Positions 48,003 to 59,676 of a stretch of 64,000 nucleotides of DNA are shown here, one piece after another. Source of the stretch: an uncultured Erythrobacter sp. GTDB taxonomy: Bacteria > Pseudomonadota > Alphaproteobacteria > Sphingomonadales > Sphingomonadaceae. Every line of letters starts with the position of its first letter. Positions within the stretch are counted from its first letter, which is position 1. The notes under the pieces are model-generated. The model did no database searches and was not told where the DNA came from. It saw nothing but the letters and a program-made list of their open reading frames with translations. The position numbers and the translations under genes were made by a program. The DNA lies in NCBI GenBank assembly GCA_937899785.1, contig CALCCG010000185.1:20887-84886 (forward strand), written 5' to 3'.

Positions 48003-49667
48003 TTACGCCTCCTGCGCCTTCGTGCCCGCCGCAACACTTGTACGGTGGGTGCCAGCCAAGGTCGTCGAACGCTCTTTAACGCCCGCCACAAAGCGCCATT
48101 CGCTGGTCGCAGTGGTGGGAGTGAGTTCGATCGCCATATAGCCGCGTTGCGATGTATCAGCCCAGACAAGCTCGGGGTTTTCCGCCACCAGGGCGCCTGC
48201 CAATCCGGCCGGTGGGATCATGCCAAGATAGCTCTCAAGGCCGGGCGAGGTCACCCCGGGCGTGGCAAACTCGACGCCGATCTTTGCGCCTTTATGCGCA
48301 AGATCAAAGCTCCACGCGTTGTGCGTATCCCCTGCCAGGACGACAAGGTTGGCGTCCGCTTCAAGCGCCCGCTCAAACAGGCGGTCGCGCGCGGCGGGAT
48401 AGCCGTCCCACGCATCCATGTTGGAGGGGAGACCAGCCGCGCGCGCCAGGGCGCCTGCTTCAAGGCGGCGTCTGAGATAGTCAGGAAGGCCATCGGGTAT
48501 TGCGGCGAACAGGGCCTTGGGCGCCTTCTGCTTCCCGATTAACACTTGCTGCACTAGCACCTGCCAAGTGACGCCCCGTGCGCGGGACGCGGCGAGCCCG
48601 ACGCCCAGCCACTCCTCTTGGCGTTCGCCCAGCATCTGGCGCTCAGGATCGAGGTACTCGCCGCCGGCAAAAGCTTTTATAGAAGCCGCCATCGCCTCCG
48701 GGTCCGCTTCCCCCTTGAGCACTTTTTCGACGCTGAACTGCTCTTCGCGTCCTTCCAGCCGCGTATCGATGCGGAAGAGAGTCGCGAGATCGCCGACATC
48801 ATAGGCGGCGTAAGGCTCGTCCGAGATCGGCATCCATTCGCGATAGACGCGCTGAGCGATAGCCTTGCGGGTTGGCCAGTCGCCTTCAGTGTCGCCTTGG
48901 TGGTTTTGTGCGCCGTTCTGCCAGCTGTCGTTTGCGCTTTCGTGGTCGTCCCACACCATGATCATCGGCAGCACTTGATGCAAGCGCTGGAGATCGGGAT
49001 CAGCGCGATAGGTGGCGTAGCGCAGGCGGTAGTCCGCAAGCGTGATGATCTCGTTGTTGGGTTCAAGGTCACGGCTCGGATGGGTCTGGCCCGTCGAGGG
49101 GTAGGTGCCATCGCCATATTCGTAAATGTAGTCGCCCAAATGCACGGCCAGGTCGCAATCGTTGGCCTCCACGGCGTGGGCGTAAGCGTTGAACCAGCCA
49201 AAGCCGTAATTGGCGCAGGAGAAGACCGCCATCCGGAACGCCTGGGTCGGACCCTGCGGCAAGGTGCGGGTGCGTCCCACCAGCGACATGGCGCCATCGG
49301 GCGCGATGAAGCGGAAGAAATACCAGCGCGCAGGCTCAAGCCCTTGGGCGGTTGCCTTGGCGCACCAATCGCGGTTGGGGCTTGCGGTCACGCGGCCCTC
49401 AGCGAGGATCTGCGTAAAGTCCTCGCTGGCTGAAACCTGCCATTCGAGCGCGGCCTCAGCGTCTGCGACGAAGCGCGTCCATAGCAGGACACTTGTCGCC
49501 TGCGGTTCGCCGCTCGCGACGCCATGCGTGAAGCCGCGGCCAAAGCTTCGCGCTGAGCCCGGAACGGCGGCAAGCGCGGCGGACGCACCGGCAAGGCCGA
49601 ACAGGCCGCGACGGGTCAGGGCGGTCGAAGACGGGGCGGGTTGGTGTGTCGTGCTGCTCTTTGACAT
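48003..49667 (-). CDS. phoD: Alkaline phosphatase D family protein (PhoD-like)
   Basis: This 554-residue exported metallophosphatase has a Tat signal (TRRGLFGLAGASAALAAVPG), and the PhoD N-terminal domain follows (HGVASGEPQATSVLLWTRF). The catalytic core shows LAVHLGDYIYEYGDG, VWDDHESANDSW and VVLAGDTHNAWSFDL, which bind Fe/Ca and phosphate. It releases phosphate from monoesters or diesters in the periplasm. It is convergent with the XRE gene, 4 bp away, and divergent from the hydrolase operon across 82 bp. No Pho box was identified there by eye. Confidence 0.92.
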   Translation of the reverse strand: MSKSSTTHQPAPSSTALTRRGLFGLAGASAALAAVPGSARSFGRGFTHGVASGEPQATSVLLWTRFVADAEAALEWQVSASEDFTQILAEGRVTASPNRDWCAKATAQGLEPARWYFFRFIAPDGAMSLVGRTRTLPQGPTQAFRMAVFSCANYGFGWFNAYAHAVEANDCDLAVHLGDYIYEYGDGTYPSTGQTHPSRDLEPNNEIITLADYRLRYATYRADPDLQRLHQVLPMIMVWDDHESANDSWQNGAQNHQGDTEGDWPTRKAIAQRVYREWMPISDEPYAAYDVGDLATLFRIDTRLEGREEQFSVEKVLKGEADPEAMAASIKAFAGGEYLDPERQMLGERQEEWLGVGLAASRARGVTWQVLVQQVLIGKQKAPKALFAAIPDGLPDYLRRRLEAGALARAAGLPSNMDAWDGYPAARDRLFERALEADANLVVLAGDTHNAWSFDLAHKGAKIGVEFATPGVTSPGLESYLGMIPPAGLAGALVAENPELVWADTSQRGYMAIELTPTTATSEWRFVAGVKERSTTLAGTHRTSVAAGTKAQEA

Positions 49668-49749
49668 ACCGGACGCGCTATAGCGCGATCATGGCATCGC
49701 TGTGACACACCTTGCCAATACTGGCGTCAAGCGGGCATGAGCTGTCGGC

Positions 49750-50511
49750 ATGAACGACACGCGCTTTCACGATATGCCCGATGGACGCCGGATCGCCTTT
49801 CGTCACACCAAAGGCGCCGGAAAACACGCCGGGCCCACGCTGGTGTTTCTGCCGGGTTACATGTCCGATATGGCCGGGAGCAAAGCCTCCGCCCTGTTCG
49901 CGAGCGCGCAAGAGCTCGGACGCGGCTGCCTGCTGCTCGATTACTCCGGCTGCGGGGAAAGCTCGGGCGACTTTGCCCAAGGCACACTCTCGCGCTGGCG
50001 CGAAGAGGTTCTCGCGTTGATCGAAGCCTGCGTTGACGGGCCTGTCTTGCTGGTTGGGTCCTCTATGGGCGGGTGGCTGATGTTGCTAGTGGCCGAGGAG
50101 CTGCGCGAGAGCGACTTGCACCCGCTCGCCGGGATTATCGGCGTTGCCCCCGCGCCCGATTTCACCACATGGGGCTATTCCGAAGAGCAGCGCGCGGCGA
50201 TGGCAGCGGGCGAGACCGTCTACGAAGACAATCCCTATGGCCCCGAGCCCACTCCCACCTATCCCGGCTTTTTCGCTGATAGTCAGGACCAGCTTATGCT
50301 TGCCGCGCCGATCACACTCGATTGCCCAGTGCGACTGCTCCATGGAAGAGAGGACGCCGACGTCCCGTGGGAGATCAGCGTGGCTCTGGCCGAGGCGCTC
50401 GATACACACGATGTACAGCTCACTCTGTTATGGGACGGCGATCATCGTCTGTCGCGCGATACGGATATCGCCCTGCTGCGACGCACCGTTGCCGCCTTTT
50501 ATGAGAGCTGA
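49750..50511 (+). CDS. Alpha/beta hydrolase
   Basis: This 253-residue cytoplasmic protein has the alpha/beta hydrolase fold, with oxyanion region FLPGYMSDMAGS, nucleophile elbow GSSMGG (Ser near residue 102), acid in HGREDADVPW and catalytic His in DGDHRLS near the C-terminus. The family includes esterases and palmitoyl-protein thioesterase-like enzymes, and the substrate is unknown. The next gene begins immediately after its TGA, and a third overlaps by 4 nt, making a three-gene operon. Confidence 0.9.
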   Translation: MNDTRFHDMPDGRRIAFRHTKGAGKHAGPTLVFLPGYMSDMAGSKASALFASAQELGRGCLLLDYSGCGESSGDFAQGTLSRWREEVLALIEACVDGPVLLVGSSMGGWLMLLVAEELRESDLHPLAGIIGVAPAPDFTTWGYSEEQRAAMAAGETVYEDNPYGPEPTPTYPGFFADSQDQLMLAAPITLDCPVRLLHGREDADVPWEISVALAEALDTHDVQLTLLWDGDHRLSRDTDIALLRRTVAAFYES

Positions 50512-51390
50512 ATGAGCCTTTTTCCCATCCTCCTTCCCTTGGCCGTGCTGCAGGTCGGGCCCAATCCGTACAACACAAGCGTGATCGGCGGACCGGACGA
50601 TCTGCGCAACCGTCCCGAACGCCCGCAGGACCCTTCGCAGCCAGCCGCGTTGACCGATCCCAGCGCGGCGTGGCTTTCGCAGTGCCTCACGCAATTGGAA
50701 ACCGACGCGGCGCGCGCCCACGCGCAGGCGCAGATCAAACGCAGCGAAGGCCTTGGCGTGGAGCGTGTGGTCGCCAATCACTGCCTCGGCTTGGCGGCAA
50801 CTGAGCTGGGCTTATGGGACGACGCGCGCGCAGCCTTTATCGCGGCGCGTGATGAAACACCTGAGGGCGAGATCCGCGCCCGTGCGCGGTTTGGGGCGAT
50901 GGCGGGCAACGCGGCGCTGGGCGGGGGCGATGCGGCCGGAGCGCTGACCCTGCTTGAGGCCGCGCAGGTCGACGCGCAAACTTCGGCCTCCACACCGCTG
51001 CAAGTGATCACCGCGATCGACACCGCCCGCGCGCTGGTCGCCCTGGATCGCGGCGAAGAGGCGCTCGCGCCGCTCGAGATCGCGACCAGTCTGGCCCCAC
51101 AAGCCAGCGAAGGCTGGCTGCTTAAGGCGACCCTCTTGCGCCGGCTCGATCGTCTTGGCGACGCTCAGGCGGCGATTGAACAAGCGGTGGCGCTGTCCCC
51201 ACAAGAGGGGGACATTGGTCTAGAGGCCGGTGTGATTGCGATCCTGGCCGGGCGCGAAGACGCCGCGCGCGCCAGCTGGCAATCGGTTATCGACACGCAA
51301 CCGGATTCGCTGGCAGCCGAGAGCGCGCGGGGCTATCTTGCGCAAGTTGGACCGGTCCAACCGGCCGTTTCGGAAGACCCGACCCCATGA
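50512..51390 (+). CDS. Exported tetratricopeptide-repeat protein
   Basis: This 292-residue protein has a short hydrophobic signal-like N-terminus (FPILLPLAVLQVG). Helical pairs typical of TPR follow in roughly residues 90-275 (for example LGLAATELGLWDDARAAFIA and LLRRLDRLGDAQAAIEQAVA). TPR proteins mediate protein contacts, and the partner is unknown. The ATG directly follows the hydrolase stop with no gap, and its own stop overlaps the LLM gene (ATGA). Confidence 0.85.
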   Translation: MSLFPILLPLAVLQVGPNPYNTSVIGGPDDLRNRPERPQDPSQPAALTDPSAAWLSQCLTQLETDAARAHAQAQIKRSEGLGVERVVANHCLGLAATELGLWDDARAAFIAARDETPEGEIRARARFGAMAGNAALGGGDAAGALTLLEAAQVDAQTSASTPLQVITAIDTARALVALDRGEEALAPLEIATSLAPQASEGWLLKATLLRRLDRLGDAQAAIEQAVALSPQEGDIGLEAGVIAILAGREDAARASWQSVIDTQPDSLAAESARGYLAQVGPVQPAVSEDPTP

Positions 51391-52382
51391 CAAAATTCTC
51401 GGTTCTTGATCTTGTCCCTGTGCGAGAGGGCGGCTCGCTCAGCGACGCCTTTGCCGCCAGCGCCGCTCTCGCAAAGAAAGCCGAAGAGCTGGGCTGCGTC
51501 CGGTTCTGGGTGGCCGAACACCACGCCATGGACGGGATTGCAGGCGGCGCAACCTCGGTTGTGCTCGCGCATATTGGCAACGCCACCAACACCATCCGTA
51601 TCGGGGCGGGCGGGATTATGTTGCCCAACCACACACCGTTCCAGATTGCCGAACAATTCGGCACACTCGACGCGCTGTTCCCCGGCCGGGTGGATCTGGG
51701 CCTTGGCCGCGCGCCAGGCGCAGGGCCTGAACTCCAGCGCGCGCTGCGCAAGAATCTGGCCCAGGCTTCGGAGCGCTTTCCGCAGGATGTGATCGAACTG
51801 CGCGCGCTGCTCACAGGCGATGTGGAGCTGCCCGTGACCGCGACCCCTGGCCTTGGCGCGAAGGTCGAGATGTGGATGCTGGGCTCCAGCCTGTTTGGAG
51901 CGCAGCTCGCGGCCAATCTGGGCATGCCTTACGCCTTTGCCGCCCACTTCGCGCCCGATCATCTTGACGAAGCGCTTGCGGTCTATCGCCGCGAGTTCCA
52001 GCCGTCCGATGCGTTGACAGAGCCGTATGTGATGGTCGCGATGAATGTGTTTGCCGCCCACACACGCGCGGAGGCCGAACTGATCGCTTCGAGCCAACAA
52101 CAGGCCTTTGTCAGCTTGCGCACCGGGAAGCCGGGCCGCCTGATGCCGCCGATCCCGGGCTACCTCGACAGCCTGCCTGCTCAAGCGCGCGCCATGCTGG
52201 CGCATGTCGGCCAAGCGGGCGCCGTCGGCACGCCAGCGGATGTGCGCGCGCATATTGAGGCCTTTGTTAGCCGCACCCGGGCCGACGAAATTCTCTTGTG
52301 CGGGTCGACCTATGACCCGCAAGCGCGACTGACCACGCTCGAGCTTACGCTCGATGTTATACACTCAGAACTTACCGTTTAG
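51387..52382 (+). CDS. LLM class flavin-dependent oxidoreductase
   Basis: This 331-residue (beta/alpha)8 protein is related to bacterial luciferase and alkanal monooxygenases. It begins FSVLDLVPVREGGSLSDAF, with FWVAEHHAMDGIAG near residue 50 and GRVDLGLGRAPG near 105. The family uses FMN or F420 to oxidise varied substrates, and this subgroup (MsnO8-like, with LVPVREG) is often annotated as luciferase-like without a known substrate. It is the last gene of the hydrolase-TPR operon. Confidence 0.9.
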   Translation: MTKFSVLDLVPVREGGSLSDAFAASAALAKKAEELGCVRFWVAEHHAMDGIAGGATSVVLAHIGNATNTIRIGAGGIMLPNHTPFQIAEQFGTLDALFPGRVDLGLGRAPGAGPELQRALRKNLAQASERFPQDVIELRALLTGDVELPVTATPGLGAKVEMWMLGSSLFGAQLAANLGMPYAFAAHFAPDHLDEALAVYRREFQPSDALTEPYVMVAMNVFAAHTRAEAELIASSQQQAFVSLRTGKPGRLMPPIPGYLDSLPAQARAMLAHVGQAGAVGTPADVRAHIEAFVSRTRADEILLCGSTYDPQARLTTLELTLDVIHSELTV

Positions 52383-52532
52383 CCTGCGTGCGCATCCGTG
52401 ATCATCGCGCTTGCGCGGCGCGGGTCTCTCGCGGTATTCAAGACCAATAGAAACGCGCTTGGGCAATAAAATTTCGTAGACGCAATTGCCCCAACCGCGG
52501 ACCCAACGGCGCACAGTACCGGGAGAGACGCG

Positions 52533-55500
52533 GTGTCGAACGCTTCCACGATTGAACGGCCCTCCAAGGCGCAGCTCCGCCTCGCCCTTATCCCCTATGT
52601 CAGGGCGTCGATCCTTCCCGGCGACACGCCTTTGTCCGACGAAGCGCTTGCGGAAACGGCGGAGTTTCTGGTGTCGGTGGGCTTCTCGCGCGAAGCGGGT
52701 AACGCGGCGCTGCTGCTCGAATCGACCACCACAGGCCGCCGACGGCTGCGCATTGGCATCGTCAACGATGACAGGCCGTTCCTTGTCGATTCGGTCGCCG
52801 CCCTGATCAACGCGATGGGCCTATCCATCAACATACTCGTCCACCCGCTTATCCCGATCCATCGCGATGCGGCGGGAGAGGTGATCGCGATTGGCGGTGA
52901 GAGCGCAGCGCCCGAATCGATGATCTATGTCGAGACCCCGCGCGTCGACGCGCGCCAACGCCGTGAGCTGATGGTGCAATTGCGCGCAGTGCTTGAAGAC
53001 GTGCGCGCTGGCGTGGAGGATTGGCCTGCTGTCCAGGCGATCATGGAGCGCGACGCGGCCTTGCTCGCCAAGGCCAAGGGACCCAACGCCGCTGAGGAAG
53101 CCAAGCTTCTGCGATGGCTGAATGACGGCATGCTGACCCAGCTCGGCCATGTCACACGCGCGCGCGACGGCGCCCTTGCCGATACGCTGGGCATCTGCCG
53201 CGCAAGCGCGCGCGACGTGCTTTCGGAAAGTTCGTATGAGCGCGCCTTCGCCTGGTTCGAAGAACCGGACGCCAACGGGGATCCTCGCACCTTGCTGATC
53301 CTCAAGGCGAACCGCATGTCGAACGTGCATCGCCGCACCGCGCTTGACCTTTTCATCGTCCCCCGGCGAACCGATGACAGCCCTAACGGCCCGGTCACGG
53401 CGCTTTCGGTTCATGTTGGCGTGTGGACCAGCGCGGCGTTGGCGACGCGCACCGACGACGTGCCGATCCTTCGCGGACGCCTGGCTGCGTTGACCCGCGA
53501 ATACGGACTGAGTTCCAAAAGCCATACGGGTAAAGCGCTGGTCCACGCCTTTTCGACCTTGCCTTACGACCTGCTTGTCGGATTCAGCCCTGCGGACACG
53601 CGCAATCTGATCACTTCCGTGATGAGTCTGGTCGACCGCCCGCGGCCACGCCTGATTCTGGTGAGTTCCCCGCTTGAACGCCACATATACGCCTTTGTGT
53701 GGCTGCCGCGCGATATGATGTCGACGGCCATCCGGCTCGAGATCGAAGCGCTGCTAGGGCAGATCGAGGGGGCCAAAGCGCTTGACTGGAGCCTTGAGGT
53801 TGAAGCGGGCGGATTGGCGATGCTTCAATTCCTGCTCGACACGCGCGAGACCCGGTCCGTACCCGAGACCGCGCCGATTGAGCGTCAGCTTGAAGATCTG
53901 CTGCGCGGCTGGGGCGAAGCGGTCGAGGAAGCGCTGAGCGACGGCGAAGAGGGGGGCCGCGCGGTGGCGATCGCAATGCGCTACGCCGACGCTTTCCCGC
54001 AGGAATACCGCAGCCGCTTCGGAGCGGCCGAAGCCGCGCGCGACATTACCCGGCTGCGCGCTCTGGCGGCGCGCGCGGGACGCACAGCGGATACGCGCGA
54101 TGCGCGGCTCTACCGGCTCGACACCGATCCGGTCGGCGCGCTGCGGCTGAAAGTCTACCACACCCGCGGCGATCTGGCCTTGTCCGACGCGGTTCCTGAG
54201 CTTGAGAACTTTGGCCTGCGCGTGATGACACAGACGACCACTCGGCTCGCCGAGGGCGCGCTCGGGACAATCCACGATTTCGCGCTGGAGACCCCGCCGG
54301 GCTTTGACGCAGACCGGGTGCTCGAACGCACCGACGTGATCGAAGCGGCGATCGCCGAAGTCCTTAACGACGGGGCAGAAGACGATCCTTTCAACCGACT
54401 TGTCATCGACACCGGCCTGACCGCGCGCGAAGCCGAATGGATGCGCGCCATTTACCGCTATCTGCGCCAAGCGGGCATGAGCTTTACAATCTACACCGTC
54501 GTCGACGCTCTGGCGCGCGCGCCGCACGTGACCCGTGCCATGATCGACCTGTTCACCGCTCGCCACCACCCCGCCTTCCAGGGCGACCGCGAAGCGGCGA
54601 TCAAGCGGGCCGGGGCCGCGTATTCCGATGGCCTGACGCGCGTCTCTGCGATCAACGATGACCGGCTCTTGCGGCTTTACCGGGCGACCATCGACGCGTG
54701 CGTGCGCACCAACGCTTTTGCGCCAGCCTCGACCGAGGCACTCGCTTTCAAGATCGATTCCGGCCTCATGCCTGGCCTGCCCAAGCCTGTGCCTTGGCGC
54801 GAAATCTTCGTCTATTCGCGCCGCGTCGAGGGCGTTCACCTGCGTTCCGGCCCCGTCGCGCGCGGAGGGCTGCGCTGGTCCGACCGGCGCGATGATTTCC
54901 GCACCGAGATTCTTGGCCTGATGAAGGCGCAAAAGGTCAAGAACGCGGTGATTGTTCCCTCGGGCGCCAAAGGAGGGTTCTACCCCAAGCGACTGCCCGA
55001 CCCGGGGAAGGACCGCGACGCCTGGGCCAAAGAGGGACAGGCCAGCTACGAAGTTTTCATCCGCACGCTCTTGTCCATTACGGACAATTATGTCGAAGGC
55101 GCGGTGGTGCACCCTGATCACGTGCGCGTGCTCGACGGCGAGGACCCGTATTTTGTCGTGGCGGCGGACAAGGGGACTGCGCGTTTTTCCGATGTCGCCA
55201 ATTCCATCGCGCAGGCGCGCGATTTCTGGCTCGATGACGCCTTCGCCAGCGGCGGTTCGAACGGCTACGACCACAAGGCAATGGGCATAACCGCCAAAGG
55301 TGCGTGGGTCAGTGTCCAGCGCCACTTACTGGAAATGGGCATCGATGTTCAAACCGACAGCGTCCGGGTTGCCGGCTGCGGCGACATGTCGGGCGATGTG
55401 TTTGGCAACGGTATGCTGCTGTCCAAGGCGATCAAGCTCGTCGCCGCTTTCGACCACCGCCATATCTTTCTGGACCCAGACCCGGACCCGGCCACCAGCT

Positions 55501-57254
55501 GGAACGAGCGTCGCCGCGTGTTCGATCTCCCGCGTTCGAGCTGGGAGGATTACAATCCCGAGCTGATCTCAAAAGGCGGCGGCGTTTACCCACGCAGCGC
55601 GAAACGGATAGAATTGCCCGAAGAGGCGCGCGCCATGCTGGGCGTTGATGCCCCCGAGATCGAACCCGACGCGCTGATCACCGCGATCCTAAAGGCGCGG
55701 GTGGATCTGCTTTGGTTTGGAGGCATAGGCACCTACATCAAGGCCGCGCACGAGAACAACGCCGAGGTCGGTGACCCGGCGAATGACGCCCTGCGGGTGA
55801 ACGCCAAGGAGGTCGGCGCAACGGTTGTCGGCGAAGGCGCCAATCTGGGTGCAACGCAGGCCGGGCGCATCGCCTTTGCGCGCAAGGGTGGGCGGATCAA
55901 CACCGACTTTATCGACAATTCCGCTGGCGTTGATTGCTCGGATAACGAGGTGAATATCAAGATCGCTCTCGCCGCCGCGCAGCGCGCGGGCGAACTCGAC
56001 GCGGCGGCGCGCAACACGCTGCTTGAAGATATGACCGAAGAAGTCGCCGAGATTGTTTTGGAAGACAATCGGCTGCAGGCGCTCGCGCTGTCGACCGCCG
56101 AAGCGGCCGGCTCCGACGCGGTACCAAGCCTGGTGCGCCTGATAGAGCGGCTGGAGGAGACCGGCGCGCTCGACCGCCAGACCGAAGGCCTTGCCGATGC
56201 CGAAACCTTCACCCGCCGCGCCGCTGAGGGTGCCGGGCTGACGCGCCCGGAACTCGCGGTGCTGTTGTCGTCGGCTAAGCTGGTGCTGCAAGACGCCATC
56301 GAAGCGTGCACTTTGCCCGAAGATCCACAGCTTGAGAGCCACCTCATCGCGCTGTTTCCCGCGCCGATGCGCGAGCGCTTCCCTCGCTTTCTGCGCGAAC
56401 ACCCACTGCGCCGCGAACTTGTGGCGACCGATCTGGCCAACCGCATCGTTAACCGCATCGGCCTCGTCCACGCCTTCGAACTCGCTGAGGAGGAAGGCGT
56501 TACCCTCGCTCAGGTCGCAGCGGCGTTTGTGGTGGTGGAACGTTTGTTCGATCTACCCACGCTATGGCGGAGCCTCGACCACGAACCGATGGCCGAAGCC
56601 GCGCGCCTCGCTCTGTTTGACCGTCTCGGCGCGGCGGTGGGCAACCTTATGTCCGATGTGCTGCGCAGCTCGGCCGGGCAAGTCGACGCTGCGCGCCTGA
56701 TCGAAGAGCTGCAGCCGGGCGTAGACGCGCTCAAGCAAGCGCGAAGCGACCTTGTGAGCGCGGAAACACGCGCGCGGGCCGGAGCGCTTCACAGCCGCCT
56801 GATCGAGCAAGGCGCGCCCGACACCCTGGCCCAGCGCGTGGCGAACCTGTTCGACCTTGACGGCGCAGTGGGCTTAGCCAAGCTAGCGCAAAGCGCAGAC
56901 ATTGAGCCGACCCTTCTCACGCAAGCGTTCACCGATATTGGCGAGCGTCTTGGCCTTGATTGGGCGCAGGGGACATCAGCCTACATGTCGCCCTCGGATG
57001 TATGGGAGCGGCTGTTGGTGAGCGGTCTGGCGCGCGATTTTCAGCAGATGCGGCTCGACTTTCTCGGCCGGCTCCTGGTCGACGACGTCGGCCGTGCCCA
57101 GCCCCTAAATGCCGTCGCCGGATGGTGCGCGCGCAACGCCGGGGGAGTCGAGCAATTCCGCACCATGATCGCGCGCGCGCAAGCGCATCAGCCGATCTCT
57201 CCGGCGGTTCTGGCGCAAATTGCCAGTCAGGCGCGCAACCTCCTTGAACGATAG
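52533..57254 (+). CDS. gdh: NAD-dependent glutamate dehydrogenase, 180-kDa type
   Basis: This 1573-residue enzyme oxidatively deaminates glutamate to 2-oxoglutarate. Large N-terminal regulatory regions precede the central catalytic domain. In that domain, [52 protein letters not shown] and [13 protein letters not shown] are strongly conserved in the GDH180 family of proteobacteria. A helical C-terminal region follows. It begins at GTG 52533 with GGGAGAG upstream. Together with gltBD and glnE it gives the cell both assimilatory and catabolic glutamate routes. Confidence 0.95.
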   Translation: MSNASTIERPSKAQLRLALIPYVRASILPGDTPLSDEALAETAEFLVSVGFSREAGNAALLLESTTTGRRRLRIGIVNDDRPFLVDSVAALINAMGLSINILVHPLIPIHRDAAGEVIAIGGESAAPESMIYVETPRVDARQRRELMVQLRAVLEDVRAGVEDWPAVQAIMERDAALLAKAKGPNAAEEAKLLRWLNDGMLTQLGHVTRARDGALADTLGICRASARDVLSESSYERAFAWFEEPDANGDPRTLLILKANRMSNVHRRTALDLFIVPRRTDDSPNGPVTALSVHVGVWTSAALATRTDDVPILRGRLAALTREYGLSSKSHTGKALVHAFSTLPYDLLVGFSPADTRNLITSVMSLVDRPRPRLILVSSPLERHIYAFVWLPRDMMSTAIRLEIEALLGQIEGAKALDWSLEVEAGGLAMLQFLLDTRETRSVPETAPIERQLEDLLRGWGEAVEEALSDGEEGGRAVAIAMRYADAFPQEYRSRFGAAEAARDITRLRALAARAGRTADTRDARLYRLDTDPVGALRLKVYHTRGDLALSDAVPELENFGLRVMTQTTTRLAEGALGTIHDFALETPPGFDADRVLERTDVIEAAIAEVLNDGAEDDPFNRLVIDTGLTAREAEWMRAIYRYLRQAGMSFTIYTVVDALARAPHVTRAMIDLFTARHHPAFQGDREAAIKRAGAAYSDGLTRVSAINDDRLLRLYRATIDACVRTNAFAPASTEALAFKIDSGLMPGLPKPVPWREIFVYSRRVEGVHLRSGPVARGGLRWSDRRDDFRTEILGLMKAQKVKNAVIVPSGAKGGFYPKRLPDPGKDRDAWAKEGQASYEVFIRTLLSITDNYVEGAVVHPDHVRVLDGEDPYFVVAADKGTARFSDVANSIAQARDFWLDDAFASGGSNGYDHKAMGITAKGAWVSVQRHLLEMGIDVQTDSVRVAGCGDMSGDVFGNGMLLSKAIKLVAAFDHRHIFLDPDPDPATSWNERRRVFDLPRSSWEDYNPELISKGGGVYPRSAKRIELPEEARAMLGVDAPEIEPDALITAILKARVDLLWFGGIGTYIKAAHENNAEVGDPANDALRVNAKEVGATVVGEGANLGATQAGRIAFARKGGRINTDFIDNSAGVDCSDNEVNIKIALAAAQRAGELDAAARNTLLEDMTEEVAEIVLEDNRLQALALSTAEAAGSDAVPSLVRLIERLEETGALDRQTEGLADAETFTRRAAEGAGLTRPELAVLLSSAKLVLQDAIEACTLPEDPQLESHLIALFPAPMRERFPRFLREHPLRRELVATDLANRIVNRIGLVHAFELAEEEGVTLAQVAAAFVVVERLFDLPTLWRSLDHEPMAEAARLALFDRLGAAVGNLMSDVLRSSAGQVDAARLIEELQPGVDALKQARSDLVSAETRARAGALHSRLIEQGAPDTLAQRVANLFDLDGAVGLAKLAQSADIEPTLLTQAFTDIGERLGLDWAQGTSAYMSPSDVWERLLVSGLARDFQQMRLDFLGRLLVDDVGRAQPLNAVAGWCARNAGGVEQFRTMIARAQAHQPISPAVLAQIASQARNLLER

Positions 57255-57319
57255 GCCGCTTGACGAGCGCGGGTTTTGACGCGACCCGTGCTTGGGAAAG
57301 GGACTCGAGAGAACACTTT

Positions 57320-58561
57320 ATGAGCGAACCGAGCGAAAGCGCGGATATCGTCATCGTCGGCACCGGCCATGGCGGCGCGCAAGCCGCGATCTCTTTGCGC
57401 CAACGCGGGGCTGAAGGGCGCATCGTGATGATCGGACGCGACACCGCGCCACCTTATGAGCGCCCGCCCTTGTCTAAGGAGTACCTCGCCGGCGACAAGG
57501 CCTTTGAACGCATCTTGATCCGTCCCGAAAAATTCTGGGCCGACAAAGGCGTCGAGCTCAAGCTTGGCGCCGCGGTTGCGGCGGTGGACGGCGCAGCGCA
57601 CCAAATCACGCTCAGCGATGGATCGACCATCGGCTATCGCAAGCTGATCTGGGCAGGCGGCGGCGATCCCCGGCGCCTGGCCTGCCCCGGCGCTGGGCTA
57701 AAGGGCGTGTTCTATGTTCGCGACAAAAGCGACGCGGATGCGATGATGGATGCGCTCAGCGCGGGCGCGAAGCGCGCGGTGGTGATCGGCGGAGGGTATA
57801 TCGGCCTCGAAGCCGCCGCCGTGCTGCGCAAGCTCGATTGCGCGGTCACAGTGGTCGAAACGCAAAACCGTGTGCTGGCGCGCGTTGCGGGCGAAACCTT
57901 GTCGCGCTTTTACGAGGACGAACATCGCCAGCATGGCGTGGATCTGCGCCTTTCCACCGGAGTGAGCCAGATTCTCGGCGATGGGGGCAAGGTCGCTCGT
58001 GTCGCACTCGACACCGGCGAAGAGATTGCGTGTGACATGGTCATTGTCGGCATCGGTATTGTCCCGTCAATCGCACCGCTGATTGCTGCAGGCGCCGCGG
58101 CCTCAAACGGGGTCGATGTCGATTTCTGCTGCCGCACTACGCTCGATGATGTTTACGCCATTGGCGATTGCGCAGCGCACGCCAACCCGTTTGCCGACCA
58201 AGCTGTCATTCGCCTTGAATCGGTGCAGAACGCCAACGACATGGCCAACACGGTGGCCAAAGCGATCATGGGCGAAAAAGAGCCCTACGAAGCGCTGCCA
58301 TGGTTTTGGTCGAACCAGTATGACCTGAAGCTGCAGACCGCGGGGCTCAACCTCGGCTTTGATCAGGCGATCACGCGCGGCGATCCGGCCACCCGCAAGT
58401 TTACGATCGTGTATATGAAGGAAGGGCGCCCCATCGCCTTTGACTGCGTCGGGACGATGAAAGACTATGTCCAGGGCCGCAAGCTGCTTGAAAGCCGGCC
58501 GGACAAGATCGATCCCGCGCTGCTTGCCGATCCTGAAACGCCGCTTAAAGAGCTGCTCTGA
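57320..58561 (+). CDS. FAD-dependent ferredoxin reductase (rhodocoxin/putidaredoxin reductase type)
   Basis: This 413-residue flavoprotein has an FAD-binding Rossmann motif at the N-terminus ([13 protein letters not shown]), [12 protein letters not shown], an NADH-binding motif near residue 155 ([16 protein letters not shown]) and the second FAD contact [10 protein letters not shown] near residue 290. It belongs to the class that reduces [2Fe-2S] ferredoxins for P450s or dioxygenases, and it could serve CYP153 3.6 kb downstream. The ATG at 57320 begins the domain; about 20 earlier codons are in frame but lack a ribosome site. It starts 65 nt after the GDH gene and may be co-transcribed with it. 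Its 3' end overlaps queG, on the other strand, by 17 nt. Confidence 0.92.
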   Translation: MSEPSESADIVIVGTGHGGAQAAISLRQRGAEGRIVMIGRDTAPPYERPPLSKEYLAGDKAFERILIRPEKFWADKGVELKLGAAVAAVDGAAHQITLSDGSTIGYRKLIWAGGGDPRRLACPGAGLKGVFYVRDKSDADAMMDALSAGAKRAVVIGGGYIGLEAAAVLRKLDCAVTVVETQNRVLARVAGETLSRFYEDEHRQHGVDLRLSTGVSQILGDGGKVARVALDTGEEIACDMVIVGIGIVPSIAPLIAAGAAASNGVDVDFCCRTTLDDVYAIGDCAAHANPFADQAVIRLESVQNANDMANTVAKAIMGEKEPYEALPWFWSNQYDLKLQTAGLNLGFDQAITRGDPATRKFTIVYMKEGRPIAFDCVGTMKDYVQGRKLLESRPDKIDPALLADPETPLKELL

Positions 58562-59630
58562 GGTTGGGTTCGAGCCTGGCGAGCGCCCATTCCGCCGCCT
58601 CCGCAACCACGGCATCGGGATCTTGTGTGAGCGTTCTCACCGGCCCGATCAGCGCCGCGTCGCCGCTGTTCCCAGCCGCGTAGAGGCAGTTGCGGACAAA
58701 CCGGTTGCGCCCAATTCGTTTGATGGGCGAACCCGAAAAAACGCGGCGAAACCCCGCATCACCCAACGCCAGCAATTCAGCCAGGCGTGGCGCAACCAAC
58801 TCGGCGCGTGGCATAAACTCGCGCGCAGCGTGGGCGGCTTGCGCAAATTTGTTCCATGGGCACACCGCGAGGCAATCATCGCAGCCATAGATGCGGTTGC
58901 CGAGCGCAATCCGAAACTCCTCTGGAACCGCGCCTTTGTGCTCAATCGTAAGATAGGAAATACAGCGCCGCGCATCGATCACATAGGGGCTGGGAAACGC
59001 GTCGGTCGGGCATGCGTCCAGGCAGGCGCGGCAGGTGCCGCATTGATCGCGCTGGGGATCGCTCGGCGCGAGATCGAGCGTAGTGTAGATCGCGCCCAGA
59101 AAGAGCCAACTGCCATGCTCGGGGCTCACCAGATTGGTGTGCTTACCCTGCCAGCCGATCCCCGCCGCCTCGCCCAGCGGCTTCTCCATGACAGGAGCGG
59201 TGTCGACAAAGACTTTGACCTCAGCGCCGGGTTCTTGCTCGGTCAGCCATCGGGCGAGCGCCTTGAGCCGTTTCTTTACGACATCGTGATAGTCCTTGCC
59301 TTGCGCGTAAACCGATATGCGCGCGTGGCTTCGCGCGTTTTCCAAAGCCAGCGGGTCGCGCCCCGGCGCATAGCTCATACCCAGCGCTATGACCGAGCGC
59401 GCCTCGGGCCACAGGCTTTGGGGCGACCGACGGTGATGGAGGCGTGTCTCCATCCACTCCATCGATCCGTGGTGCCCTTCTCCCAACCATTCCTCCAGCC
59501 GCGCGCCGCGCACCGGATCTTCACGCGCGCTTGCAACCCCGCAAGCGCTGAAACCGAGCGCGCGCGCCTTGTCGGAAAGACGGCTGGCCAAATCATCGCT
59601 GATTTTTATGGTAAGCGCTGGGTTAACCAT
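58545..59630 (-). CDS. queG: Epoxyqueuosine reductase
   Basis: This 361-residue cobalamin- and iron-sulfur-dependent enzyme reduces epoxyqueuosine in tRNA, the last step of queuosine synthesis. [20 protein letters not shown] is the conserved core. Two 4Fe-4S motifs, [16 protein letters not shown] and [14 protein letters not shown], are complete. It is convergent with the FAD reductase, overlapping it by 17 nt at the 3' ends, and divergent from the ABC transporter genes. Confidence 0.95.
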   Translation of the reverse strand: MVNPALTIKISDDLASRLSDKARALGFSACGVASAREDPVRGARLEEWLGEGHHGSMEWMETRLHHRRSPQSLWPEARSVIALGMSYAPGRDPLALENARSHARISVYAQGKDYHDVVKKRLKALARWLTEQEPGAEVKVFVDTAPVMEKPLGEAAGIGWQGKHTNLVSPEHGSWLFLGAIYTTLDLAPSDPQRDQCGTCRACLDACPTDAFPSPYVIDARRCISYLTIEHKGAVPEEFRIALGNRIYGCDDCLAVCPWNKFAQAAHAAREFMPRAELVAPRLAELLALGDAGFRRVFSGSPIKRIGRNRFVRNCLYAAGNSGDAALIGPVRTLTQDPDAVVAEAAEWALARLEPNLRAAL

Positions 59631-59676
59631 GTTTGGGGTTACTCCCGTTTAGCCGCCCCCTTTAACCAGCGGACCC

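Noticed and set aside
53754..55325. Long minus-strand frame opposite the NAD-glutamate dehydrogenase
   Set aside because: It is an antisense shadow; the dehydrogenase motifs lie on the plus strand.
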